Below, in pieces: positions 1-7,477 of a stretch of DNA of 27,522 bases. The number at the start of each line of letters is the position of its first letter. Position 1 is the stretch's first letter. The position numbers were made by a program, and so were the translations under genes. The notes under the pieces were generated by a model. The model ran no database searches. It was not told the origin of the DNA and saw only the letters and a program-made list of their open reading frames with translations. Origin of the DNA: Candidatus Alistipes excrementipullorum (GTDB taxonomy: Bacteria; Bacteroidota; Bacteroidia; Bacteroidales; Rikenellaceae); assembly GCA_019113665.1 (NCBI GenBank), contig DXGW01000008.1:1-27522 (forward strand), given 5' to 3'.

Positions 1-738
1 GTAATTCAGGTCGGAGAACGACGCGGCACTCTGCTCGTTGAAGAAATAGAACGGGCAGTGCTCCTTGTAGTAGTCCGTCAGACGCGCCTCGCCCGACATG
101 CCGTAACCTCCGAATATCGCACCCCACTGGCCGTTCCAGCCGCTCTGCGACTCGGACATGTACTGCTCGTCCGTGCGGAACGACATGCTCAGGGGCATCG
201 ATACCGAAAAGAGTTCCGAATGCTTCGACGGCAGGATCATGGCTCCGAAACCGCCCATCGAATAGCCTACCACGGCACGCGACGTGCGCTCGGCCCTGGT
301 GCGGTACGTACGGTCGATGTAGGGCACGAGCTCCTCGACGAACATGTCCATATAGTCGAAACTGCCGTCATGGCGGTTGACGTAGTAGCTGTTGAAACCC
401 TGCGGCATGACATATATCATCGGCGATATCTCGCCGGCCGCCTCCTTGCTGTCGATAAGCGTGGTTATGTGCAGCCACTGGTCGTTCCATGCCTTGTGGT
501 TGTCACCGTATCCGTGCAGGAGGTAGACCACGCCGTAACGTTTGTCCGTAGCCGTCGTATAGTCGGCCGGCAGGTAGATCGAATACATTATCGGCTGGCC
601 GAGAATATCGCTCTGCATGGACAGGTCGGTAGTATAGCGTTCGAACGTGTCGGGAGGTGCAGGCAGGGGGCGTTCCTTGCTGCACGACGTATTGCCCGAC
701 GAGAACAACAGCGTCACAAGCGCCAGTAACTTGATCAT
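1..738 (-). CDS. Putative esterase (alpha/beta hydrolase, esterase-D / feruloyl-esterase-like), C-terminus outside the window
   Basis: The open frame runs from ATG at 738 to the left edge (246 codons, no stop), so the gene is incomplete at its 3' end. The translation has an N-terminal hydrophobic segment ending near Cys19 (SGNTSC), a possible but imperfect lipobox. It then shows an alpha/beta-hydrolase core: VVYLLHGYGDN at about residues 70-80 (oxyanion-hole region) and the nucleophile elbow GYSMGG with Ser160. The pattern fits the PF00756 esterase family, which removes acyl or acetyl groups from sugars or cleaves other small esters. An AAGGAA motif lies just before the start. It follows the ADP-ribosylglycohydrolase-like genes by 34 bases on the same strand and is probably in the same operon. 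The substrate cannot be told from sequence. The catalytic Asp and His would lie partly outside the window. Confidence 0.85.
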   Translation of the reverse strand, partial: MIKLLALVTLLFSSGNTSCSKERPLPAPPDTFERYTTDLSMQSDILGQPIMYSIYLPADYTTATDKRYGVVYLLHGYGDNHKAWNDQWLHITTLIDSKEAAGEISPMIYVMPQGFNSYYVNRHDGSFDYMDMFVEELVPYIDRTYRTRAERTSRAVVGYSMGGFGAMILPSKHSELFSVSMPLSMSFRTDEQYMSESQSGWNGQWGAIFGGYGMSGEARLTDYYKEHCPFYFFNEQSAASFSDLNY

Positions 739-772
739 GATATTTTCCTTTTTAACCAATAACATCGTTCAT

Positions 773-2299
773 TCAACGTTTTGCAGAGTAAACCACCATC
801 TCCTTGGCCTCGATGACATACTTGCGGTCGGGGTTCTTCCACTTCAGCTGCAGGGTATGAGGCCCGTCGACGGGCAGTTCATAAGTATAGAATATGTCGT
901 ACTTGCGCTTGATGTAGTCGTAGGGCATCTCTATGTCCTCGACCTTCTCGCCGTCGATATATGCCTCGAGCCGCGCTACATAGCTGTTGTCATCGTCGAT
1001 GCCCAGCTTGCGCACCTGACCCATGACCACAACGCTGTTGCCGTTGAACTGCAACGTCGCCTCGTCGGTGATGTCGAGCTTCAGCACGCGGCGCTCGACG
1101 GGTTCGATCGTCGAGAACGACTCCTCGAACGGCACGGTCTCGGGACGCTGCAGGACGATACGGTAGGTGTCGCCCTCGACGCTTCCGCCCTCGCGGTTGA
1201 TCATCTGCGTCAGCAGGTCGAGGTTGATGTCGTAGATCTTGTTGAGCGAAATGGACGTATAGGGGAACTCGATGTCCACAACCTTGTCCATGGCGGGCTT
1301 CCACTTGTCGGGAATGGCCTCGTAACCCATCATCACGCCGAGAATACCGGCAGCCGAGGCGGGATTGCAGTCGGAATCCTGTCCGCAACGGGTGGAGATG
1401 TCCATCGTACGCTCGAAATCGCCGTTACCGTAGAGCAGGCCGATAACCACATAGGCCGAGTTGATCGTGGCGTCGATATTGAAGCCGTTGAAAACGCCCT
1501 CGGGGCAGCCCTTCTCATAGGCGTAGCGGCGCTCGATCTCGAGCCAGCAGCGGCGCCAGTCGTCGGGGAACTCCTTGTGGAAACGTATGACGTCCTCGAT
1601 GCAGCGGCGGTACTTGCTCTGCGGCGGAATGGTATTCAGCGCCTCACGCACGACGGTCGGTATGTCGTCGCATACGAACGCCAGAGAGTAGAGTGCACCC
1701 ATGTATACGCCTCCGTAGAATCCGTCGCCGTAGTTCATGATGTGGCCTATGCGGTCGCTGATATCCGAAGCGGCATTGGGCATTCCCGGGCAGATCATTC
1801 CGATGAAGTCGGCCTCGATCTGGAAGTCGATGTCGTCGGCATGCGGGTTGTTGCGCCAGTGTCCCGACTCGGGCGGCATGATGCCGTGCAGGATATTGTA
1901 GCGGGCCGCCTGGTTGGCGTGCCACAGCTTGTAGTCGGCATTGGCGAAGGCCTCGGCATAAACCTCGGCGGGAGTGTCGATGCCGTAGCGGTTCATCACC
2001 TCGACGAACGTGAGGTCCATGTAGACGTCATCGTAGAGACCCGGATCGGCACGGAACGTGTCGAGAGCATAGTCGTCGTACCAGACGATGGGCGTCTCGT
2101 CGCTGATGAGAGCCCCCTTGTACTTGAACTCGGTGGGGCCTCCGTAGGTGCAGCCTATGGTCTGGCCGGCCCAGCCGCCGCGGATCTTGTCCTGAAGCGT
2201 CGCCTTGTCGATCTCGAAGGTCGAGCCATAGTCGATCGACGGCGCCGTCGTGCAGGAGACTGCCGCAACTGCGGCCATCAGTATGATTGTCTTCTTCAT
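773..2299 (-). CDS. ADP-ribosylglycohydrolase-family lipoprotein (paralog A)
   Basis: 508 residues. The N-terminus MKKTIILMAAVAAVSC ends in a good lipobox (AVSC, Cys16), so it is probably a lipoprotein. The ADP-ribosylglycohydrolase (PF03747) helical domain covers about residues 30-345. It starts with IRGGWAGQTIGCTYGGPTEF and contains the metal-site region GQDSDCNPASAAGILG at about 303-318, equivalent to the family's GGDTDT motif. The other metal motif (family form TDDT) is replaced by YDDVYMD. A beta-rich C-terminal domain of about 150 residues (including HTLQLKWKNP) follows and may bind carbohydrate. The family removes ADP-ribose or related ribosyl groups in an alpha-linkage, but this branch is divergent and the true substrate is unknown. 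It is closely similar to paralog B, 17 bases upstream, which points to tandem duplication. Confidence 0.88.
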   Translation of the reverse strand: MKKTIILMAAVAAVSCTTAPSIDYGSTFEIDKATLQDKIRGGWAGQTIGCTYGGPTEFKYKGALISDETPIVWYDDYALDTFRADPGLYDDVYMDLTFVEVMNRYGIDTPAEVYAEAFANADYKLWHANQAARYNILHGIMPPESGHWRNNPHADDIDFQIEADFIGMICPGMPNAASDISDRIGHIMNYGDGFYGGVYMGALYSLAFVCDDIPTVVREALNTIPPQSKYRRCIEDVIRFHKEFPDDWRRCWLEIERRYAYEKGCPEGVFNGFNIDATINSAYVVIGLLYGNGDFERTMDISTRCGQDSDCNPASAAGILGVMMGYEAIPDKWKPAMDKVVDIEFPYTSISLNKIYDINLDLLTQMINREGGSVEGDTYRIVLQRPETVPFEESFSTIEPVERRVLKLDITDEATLQFNGNSVVVMGQVRKLGIDDDNSYVARLEAYIDGEKVEDIEMPYDYIKRKYDIFYTYELPVDGPHTLQLKWKNPDRKYVIEAKEMVVYSAKR

Positions 2300-2316
2300 C
2301 TTTCGGAAGTGGTTTT

Positions 2317-3924
2317 TCAGTTGTGATAATATTTATTGGTCGGCGGCGTCGACGTATAGTACATGATGTCGTTGACGCGCAACAGATACTCCTTGTTGGG
2401 GTTGAGCCACTTGAGACGAACCGTGTGACGGCCCTCGTCGAGGCCGTATTTCCATGCCGGCTCAAGCTTGCGGTCGGTGTTCTTCATAGGCATGCGCGAC
2501 ACGTGGTCGAGCTTGCCGTCGATCCACACCTCGAACTCGGCGACATAGGGATCGTCGGGCTCGGCCAGACCGAAGACCTCGGAACCGATATGGCGCATCG
2601 AAACACGGTGCACGTAGTCGGCCGTAACGCTGCGGAGGCATACCAGGTTACCCCAGATCACGAAACCGTTGCCCGTAAAGTCGAACTCGTACTCACCATC
2701 GACGAAGCAGTCCTTGCGCTCGCGGAAGAGCGGATACGTATCGATGAAGTTCTGCTCGAGCGGCAGCACCTCGGCCTTGCGCTGCGGGATCGTCACCTTG
2801 CCGTCGGCCACAGTACCGCCGGCGCGGCGCACCATCTCGAGTGCATGCTTGTAGCTCATGTCGTAAGCCTTCGAGAGCGACACCTCCGTACCGTCGAAAT
2901 TGAGGGACTCGATCTCGCTGAGCGGGGCGCGCCAGAACTCGGGAATGTTCGAATAGCCGTTCATTACGCCCAGGACACCTCCGACAGTAGCCGGGTTGCA
3001 GTCCGAATCCTGACCGCAGCGGGTAGCGATATCCATCGACTTGGCAAAGTCGCCGTCACCGTAGAGAAGGCCGATGGCCACATATGCCGAATTGATCTTG
3101 GCGTCGATATTGAAGCTCAGGAAGACACCCTTGGGGCAGCCGACGTCGCGGTTCCACTTCTTGTGCATCTCGAACCAGCACTGCTGCCAGTCGTCGGGAT
3201 ACTGCTTGTGAAGTTTGCGCACCTCGTCGACGCACTGGTAGAAGGTACTCTCGTGCGGTATGGGCTCGAGCGCCATGTCGAGGATTTCGGCAGGGTCGTT
3301 GCTGACGAACGCAGCAGCGTAGAGACCTGCAACGAAGGCTCCGCCGTAGAAACCGTCACCGCTGTTCATGATGTGGCCCACGCGCGAGGCTACGTCGAGC
3401 GCCTCGGGAATCAGGCCCGGCGTCATCAGACCGATGAAGTCGGCCTCGATCTGGAAGTCGAGGTCATCGGCGTGGGGGTTGTTTACCCAGTTGCCCGATG
3501 CGGGCGGCATGATGCCGTTGCGGATATTGTAACGGCCGGCCTGGTTGGCATGCGCCAGGTGGTACTCGGCAAAGGCAAAGCGCTTGGCCAGAGTCTCGGT
3601 CGAACAGTCAAGCCCCTCCTGCTCGAAGGTCTCGACGAAGGTAAGGTCGTTGTAGATGTCGTCGAAAAGTCCCGGTTTCTTGTCCCACCAGTACTTCACG
3701 TAGTGCTCCGACCACGGTATGGGCTGGTAGTCCTGTATGGTCGTACCGGTGAACTTGAACTCGGTCGGGGCGCCGAAGACAACGCCGATGGTCTGTCCGG
3801 CCCAGCCGCCGCGGATCTTGTCGTAGAGTTCCTGTTCGGTGAGCGTCACCTCGGCGGGGCGCTGCGACGTACCGCACGCCGCAAACGCCATCGCCATTGC
3901 TATGATATATATGCTTTTCTTCAT
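2317..3924 (-). CDS. ADP-ribosylglycohydrolase-family lipoprotein (paralog B)
   Basis: 535 residues from the start chosen here. An in-frame ATG at 3951 would overlap the upstream gene and place extra residues before the signal. The ATG at 3924 begins a clean lipoprotein signal, MKKSIYIIAMAMAFAACG, with Cys16 or so as the lipid anchor, 7 bases after the upstream stop. It has the same architecture as paralog A. The helical PF03747 domain opens with IRGGWAGQTIGVVFG and holds CGQDSDCNPATVGGVLG near residue 302, with FDDIYND in place of the family TDDT motif. A C-terminal beta domain ends with HTVRLKWLNPNKEYLL. Segments such as NNPHADD.DFQIEADFIG are nearly identical in A and B. The likely role is periplasmic or surface cleavage of a ribosyl or other glycosidic bond on the substrate taken up by the neighbouring SusCD pair. 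Activity is not established. Confidence 0.87.
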   Translation of the reverse strand: MKKSIYIIAMAMAFAACGTSQRPAEVTLTEQELYDKIRGGWAGQTIGVVFGAPTEFKFTGTTIQDYQPIPWSEHYVKYWWDKKPGLFDDIYNDLTFVETFEQEGLDCSTETLAKRFAFAEYHLAHANQAGRYNIRNGIMPPASGNWVNNPHADDLDFQIEADFIGLMTPGLIPEALDVASRVGHIMNSGDGFYGGAFVAGLYAAAFVSNDPAEILDMALEPIPHESTFYQCVDEVRKLHKQYPDDWQQCWFEMHKKWNRDVGCPKGVFLSFNIDAKINSAYVAIGLLYGDGDFAKSMDIATRCGQDSDCNPATVGGVLGVMNGYSNIPEFWRAPLSEIESLNFDGTEVSLSKAYDMSYKHALEMVRRAGGTVADGKVTIPQRKAEVLPLEQNFIDTYPLFRERKDCFVDGEYEFDFTGNGFVIWGNLVCLRSVTADYVHRVSMRHIGSEVFGLAEPDDPYVAEFEVWIDGKLDHVSRMPMKNTDRKLEPAWKYGLDEGRHTVRLKWLNPNKEYLLRVNDIMYYTSTPPTNKYYHN

Positions 3925-3931
3925 CTTAAAG

Positions 3932-5914
3932 TTACTCTTTTTCATAAACACCCAGTTCGGTTATCGAAATGAAGCTCGAACACCCCTTCGTCGGCTTGTT
4001 CCAGTGATCCTGGACCTTGCAGTCGAGCAGCAGACGCACGGCCGTGGTCTTCACCGGCTCGAACTCGAAGACGTACTCCACGAAGTGGGGCTGGAAGAAT
4101 ACGATGTCGGTCTCGGGGAGCGCGGGCGTCGAACTGAACTTGCCGACGTCGTACCAGCGTCCGTCCTCACCGCGATACTGTATGGCTACCGACGAGAACC
4201 AGCCGCCGAACTCCTCAAGGCAGCCCGTATGGAACGACAGCATGTCGATATTGCGGGGCTCCGACCACTCATAGCCGAACCAGTCGATCTTCGGGAGATC
4301 GGCGTGTGCGGCCAGCGAATAGAATACCGAGCCTTCGCCGTTGGTCTTGCCGTCACGAATGACGTCTACGCTGTGGGCATACATCGGCTTGCCGAAGGTG
4401 ATCCAGCACTTGTAGAGCACCTCGTCGTTCATCGTGCGGATATTTGTAAGAACGCTGTCGGCCTCGGGAGCGATGTTTTTCGTGCGCACCAGCAGTTCGA
4501 AATCCTTGGTCATGGTCTTCGTACCGTCGCTCAGCGAGAGCGTAACGGGATATTTGCCGGCCTTGGCGGGGGTGCCCGTCAGGTGTCCGTTGTCGAAGTT
4601 CACACCCTCGGGCAGCGAACCCTTAACCACGGACCATGCATAGTTCTCGTTGGCGGCGCAGCTGAAACGGTAGTCAACCGGGCTGCCGACCTCCATGCGG
4701 GGCATCGGGCCCACACAGAACTCGAGCGGAGCCTTGAACACTGCCTTGGTGTTGATCACGAGATACTTCTTGCCGCCGCGCTCAACGACACGGCCGCCCT
4801 TCTCGCAAACCAGCTTCACGGCCATGTCAACCGTACGGTCGATCATGTCCTCGATCGAAGCATCGGGCATGTCGTAACGCGTGATGTTGATATAGCGGTC
4901 GTTGAACGGCTTGGTCCAGTGGTCGAACGGCATCGACAGCTGCTTGGGTATCGAATGTCCGCCGTTGATGATTCCGAGGATACCGCCCACGGTAGCCGTC
5001 TGGTTGTCGGCATCGAAGCCCATGGCACAGCCCAGGTCCATCGTACGCTGAAGGTCTCCCTTGCCGTAGAGCAGCGTCAGGATTCCGCAGGCTCCGTTGA
5101 GGTTGGCGTTCCAGATGGTCTTGGTCATCTCGGGCTCATTCACGTAGTATGCCTCGGCCATCTCGGCACGGGCCTTCTGCCAGTCGTTGGGATATTTCTT
5201 GTAAAGAGAGTACATGTGACGTACCGTAGCCGCATAGTGGTCATCGGCAGGCAGGCAGTCCAGAGCGTCGAGCACGAGTTTCTCGATGTCGCTCTCGAAG
5301 AATGCCTCGGCATACATCGCACCGTAGTGTATGGTCGGCGAGATGGCCCAGCCGTCGCTGGTGATACGCGCAGCCCAGGCCGATTTCCCGGCGGCATAGC
5401 GCACCATGCCCGGAGCCGTGTAGCTCCATATCTCGTTGATGAGCTGCGGGTCGATCTGATACCAGTGGGGATTGGACTCGCTGCTGCCGGTGAACGGCGG
5501 AGTGTAACCGTAGTGCATCAGACCCAGTGCCGCACGGTTGGCAAGCCATACGCGGTCACGGATATGGTACATCCAGCCCTCGCGCATCTGCGCATAGGTC
5601 GGTTCGGTGCCGTACTTCTCCATGAGCATCAGGTAGAGATACTCGACGTCGGTATCGTCGTCCGAAAAGGCGCCGTCATACTGCTCCATCTTGATGAGGC
5701 TCTTCGAGTAGCCGAACGGGAACCTGGATTCGTCACCCTCCTTCTCGATGAACTTGTTCTCGAACGGAAGGCCGTACATGTTGCCGACCATCTGGCCGAG
5801 CCACGCTCCGGCAATCTTGTCGCGCAACTCGTCGAGAGCAATGCGTCGCTGCTGGGCCGATACTGCCAGCACGGCCATGCAGGCGAACAATGTCAATATT
5901 GTTTTTTTCTTCAT
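3932..5914 (-). CDS. Secreted multidomain ADP-ribosylglycohydrolase-family protein (paralog C)
   Basis: 660 residues. A type I signal peptide is visible (MKKKTILTLFACMAVLAVSA, probable cleavage before QQRR), so unlike A and B it is not obviously a lipoprotein. The ADP-ribosylglycohydrolase domain covers about residues 25-370. It starts with RDKIAGAWLGQMVGNMYG, keeps an acidic metal motif closer to the family form (SDDDTDVEY near residues 80-90) and has GFDADNQTATVGGILG near 297. An immunoglobulin-like putative domain of the He_PIG type follows at about 390-465 (SLPEGVNFDNGHLTGTPAKA). The last 190 residues look like a discoidin/F5-8C-type binding domain (NIAPEADSVLTNIRT ... ITELGVYEKE). It sits between susD (27-base gap) and paralog B (7 bases to B's start). 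It is more distant from A and B than they are from each other, so it may act on a different linkage. Confidence 0.87.
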   Translation of the reverse strand: MKKKTILTLFACMAVLAVSAQQRRIALDELRDKIAGAWLGQMVGNMYGLPFENKFIEKEGDESRFPFGYSKSLIKMEQYDGAFSDDDTDVEYLYLMLMEKYGTEPTYAQMREGWMYHIRDRVWLANRAALGLMHYGYTPPFTGSSESNPHWYQIDPQLINEIWSYTAPGMVRYAAGKSAWAARITSDGWAISPTIHYGAMYAEAFFESDIEKLVLDALDCLPADDHYAATVRHMYSLYKKYPNDWQKARAEMAEAYYVNEPEMTKTIWNANLNGACGILTLLYGKGDLQRTMDLGCAMGFDADNQTATVGGILGIINGGHSIPKQLSMPFDHWTKPFNDRYINITRYDMPDASIEDMIDRTVDMAVKLVCEKGGRVVERGGKKYLVINTKAVFKAPLEFCVGPMPRMEVGSPVDYRFSCAANENYAWSVVKGSLPEGVNFDNGHLTGTPAKAGKYPVTLSLSDGTKTMTKDFELLVRTKNIAPEADSVLTNIRTMNDEVLYKCWITFGKPMYAHSVDVIRDGKTNGEGSVFYSLAAHADLPKIDWFGYEWSEPRNIDMLSFHTGCLEEFGGWFSSVAIQYRGEDGRWYDVGKFSSTPALPETDIVFFQPHFVEYVFEFEPVKTTAVRLLLDCKVQDHWNKPTKGCSSFISITELGVYEKE

Positions 5915-5941
5915 TTGGTTATACTGTTCTCGTTTGGTTCA

Positions 5942-7462
5942 TTATCTGTCATATCCGGGATTCTGCTTAAGATTGGGGTTGGCGCTCAGACGCTCGCGCG
6001 GTATGGGATATAGCTTCGCCGTAGCGGGCGACTCAACAGGCTTGCACCACCATGTATTGCTGTACTGGCCGAAACGTATGAGGTCCTGACGACGCCAGCC
6101 TTCGCATGCGAGCTCGTGTCCGCGCTCCAAAAGAAGGGCATCGAGAGTCAGCGTCTCTGTGGTGAAGGGATCCAGCCCGGCACGCGTGCGGATCTGCTGC
6201 AGGTCGGCATTGTTCACGGCCTCGCTGCCACGGTCCTGACGCAGCAGCGCCTCGGCCCACATCAGCACCACGTCGGCATAACGGTAGATGGCAAAGTCGT
6301 TGTCCATGCTGGTCTGGTCGCTCTTCAGAAGGCCGTCGGTCTGGTATTCCCACTTGCCGACACGCGCACCCTCGTAAAGGCCCTTGCCGCTGTCATAAAC
6401 CGACTCGTCGACATCGGTCGTAATCTCGAATTCGCCGTTCTTGCCGTTGAACTTGCCGTAGAGCCATGTCTTGCTGCGGCGCAGGTCCTTCTCGTCATAC
6501 GTCACGAAGAAGTCGGGCTGGCAGATGAAACCGTCCCAGCATGCCGCCGGAATGCCGTACATGTCGGCCAGATCCTGGTTAAGCGTGAGAATGAAGATGA
6601 CGAAGTCGTTGTGGTCCGACTCGGTGTATATGGTGCTGTAAGGTATAACGAAGATGTTCTCGCGCGAGGACTCGTTGTTGACCTTGAAGTTGGTCGAATA
6701 GTCGGGCTCGATAATGTAGTGCCCGCTCTCCATGACCTTCCAGCAAGCCTCCTCGGCCTCCTTCCACATGGGTTTGCCGATCCACTCCTCGGCATTCAGG
6801 TACATCTTGGCCAACAGAGTATAGGCCATGCCCTGAGTCACGCGGCCGTAGTTTGCCGTCGAGGGGACATCGTCGAGATACTCTATATTGTCGAGAATCT
6901 CCTTCTCCACGAAGTCGAATACGTACTTGCGGTCCTTCTGCTCGGGATACGAGGTATCCGAAGCGTCGATCGAGAAGGGAACATTGCCCCAGCCGTCGAT
7001 TGCATGGATATAGAGGTAGTCGCGCAACACGTACATCTCGGCGAGAACCGTTCTCTTGCCGTCGAACTCCAGCGGCGACTTCTCGATCTCGTATATGACG
7101 TCGTTGCAGGCCGCTATGGCGTCGAAGCAATAGTCCCAACCCATACGGATCAGTTTGTTCGAAGGTGTAAAGCTGTGCTGCTGCAACTCCTTGTAACGCG
7201 GGTCAACCCAGTCGTTCACACAGTTCTTGGGCGCAGCCACCTCGTCACCGCACTGTATGTTGAGCGTCCAGAGGCTCTGCTCCGAACCCCATGCCTGCAG
7301 CTTGGTGTATGCGCGTGCGGCATAGATGCGCAGCGACTCCTCGGAGTTGAAGAAATCGTCCTTCTCGATATCCGAATAAACATGCTCGTCCAGGTTCGTG
7401 CAGGCGATGTTCATTCCGCCGAGCAGAACCAATGCGAATGCCAATAATTTATATGCTTTCAT
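5942..7462 (-). CDS. susD-like: SusD/RagB-family outer-membrane nutrient-binding lipoprotein
   Basis: 506 residues, normal for the family. The N-terminus MKAYKLLAFALVLLGG leads to MNIACTNLDE, a lipoprotein signal with the lipidated Cys in NIAC. The helical TPR-like SusD body follows: NSEESLRIYAARAYTKL near residues 41-57, a typical RGYALLAKMYLN-like segment (GMAYTLLAKMYLNAEEW) near 210, and the conserved C-terminal stretch YRYADVVLMWAEALLR ... LLLERGHELACEGWRRQDLIRFG, with the usual short basic end. SusD proteins sit on the cell surface as a lid over the SusC transporter and bind the substrate. The gene follows susC by 15 bases in the same operon, which supports a matched pair. The ligand cannot be read from the sequence; the operon context suggests a ribose-containing molecule. 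Confidence 0.96.
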   Translation of the reverse strand: MKAYKLLAFALVLLGGMNIACTNLDEHVYSDIEKDDFFNSEESLRIYAARAYTKLQAWGSEQSLWTLNIQCGDEVAAPKNCVNDWVDPRYKELQQHSFTPSNKLIRMGWDYCFDAIAACNDVIYEIEKSPLEFDGKRTVLAEMYVLRDYLYIHAIDGWGNVPFSIDASDTSYPEQKDRKYVFDFVEKEILDNIEYLDDVPSTANYGRVTQGMAYTLLAKMYLNAEEWIGKPMWKEAEEACWKVMESGHYIIEPDYSTNFKVNNESSRENIFVIPYSTIYTESDHNDFVIFILTLNQDLADMYGIPAACWDGFICQPDFFVTYDEKDLRRSKTWLYGKFNGKNGEFEITTDVDESVYDSGKGLYEGARVGKWEYQTDGLLKSDQTSMDNDFAIYRYADVVLMWAEALLRQDRGSEAVNNADLQQIRTRAGLDPFTTETLTLDALLLERGHELACEGWRRQDLIRFGQYSNTWWCKPVESPATAKLYPIPRERLSANPNLKQNPGYDR

Positions 7463-7477
7463 AACCGTATTTGCATT

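Noticed and set aside
647..6013. Long plus-strand open frames (559, 561 and 724 codons) opposite the ADP-ribosylglycohydrolase genes
   Set aside because: They are antisense shadows of GC-rich genes. The proteins are Val/His/Arg/Leu-rich without domains, and the minus-strand frames carry signal peptides and family motifs.
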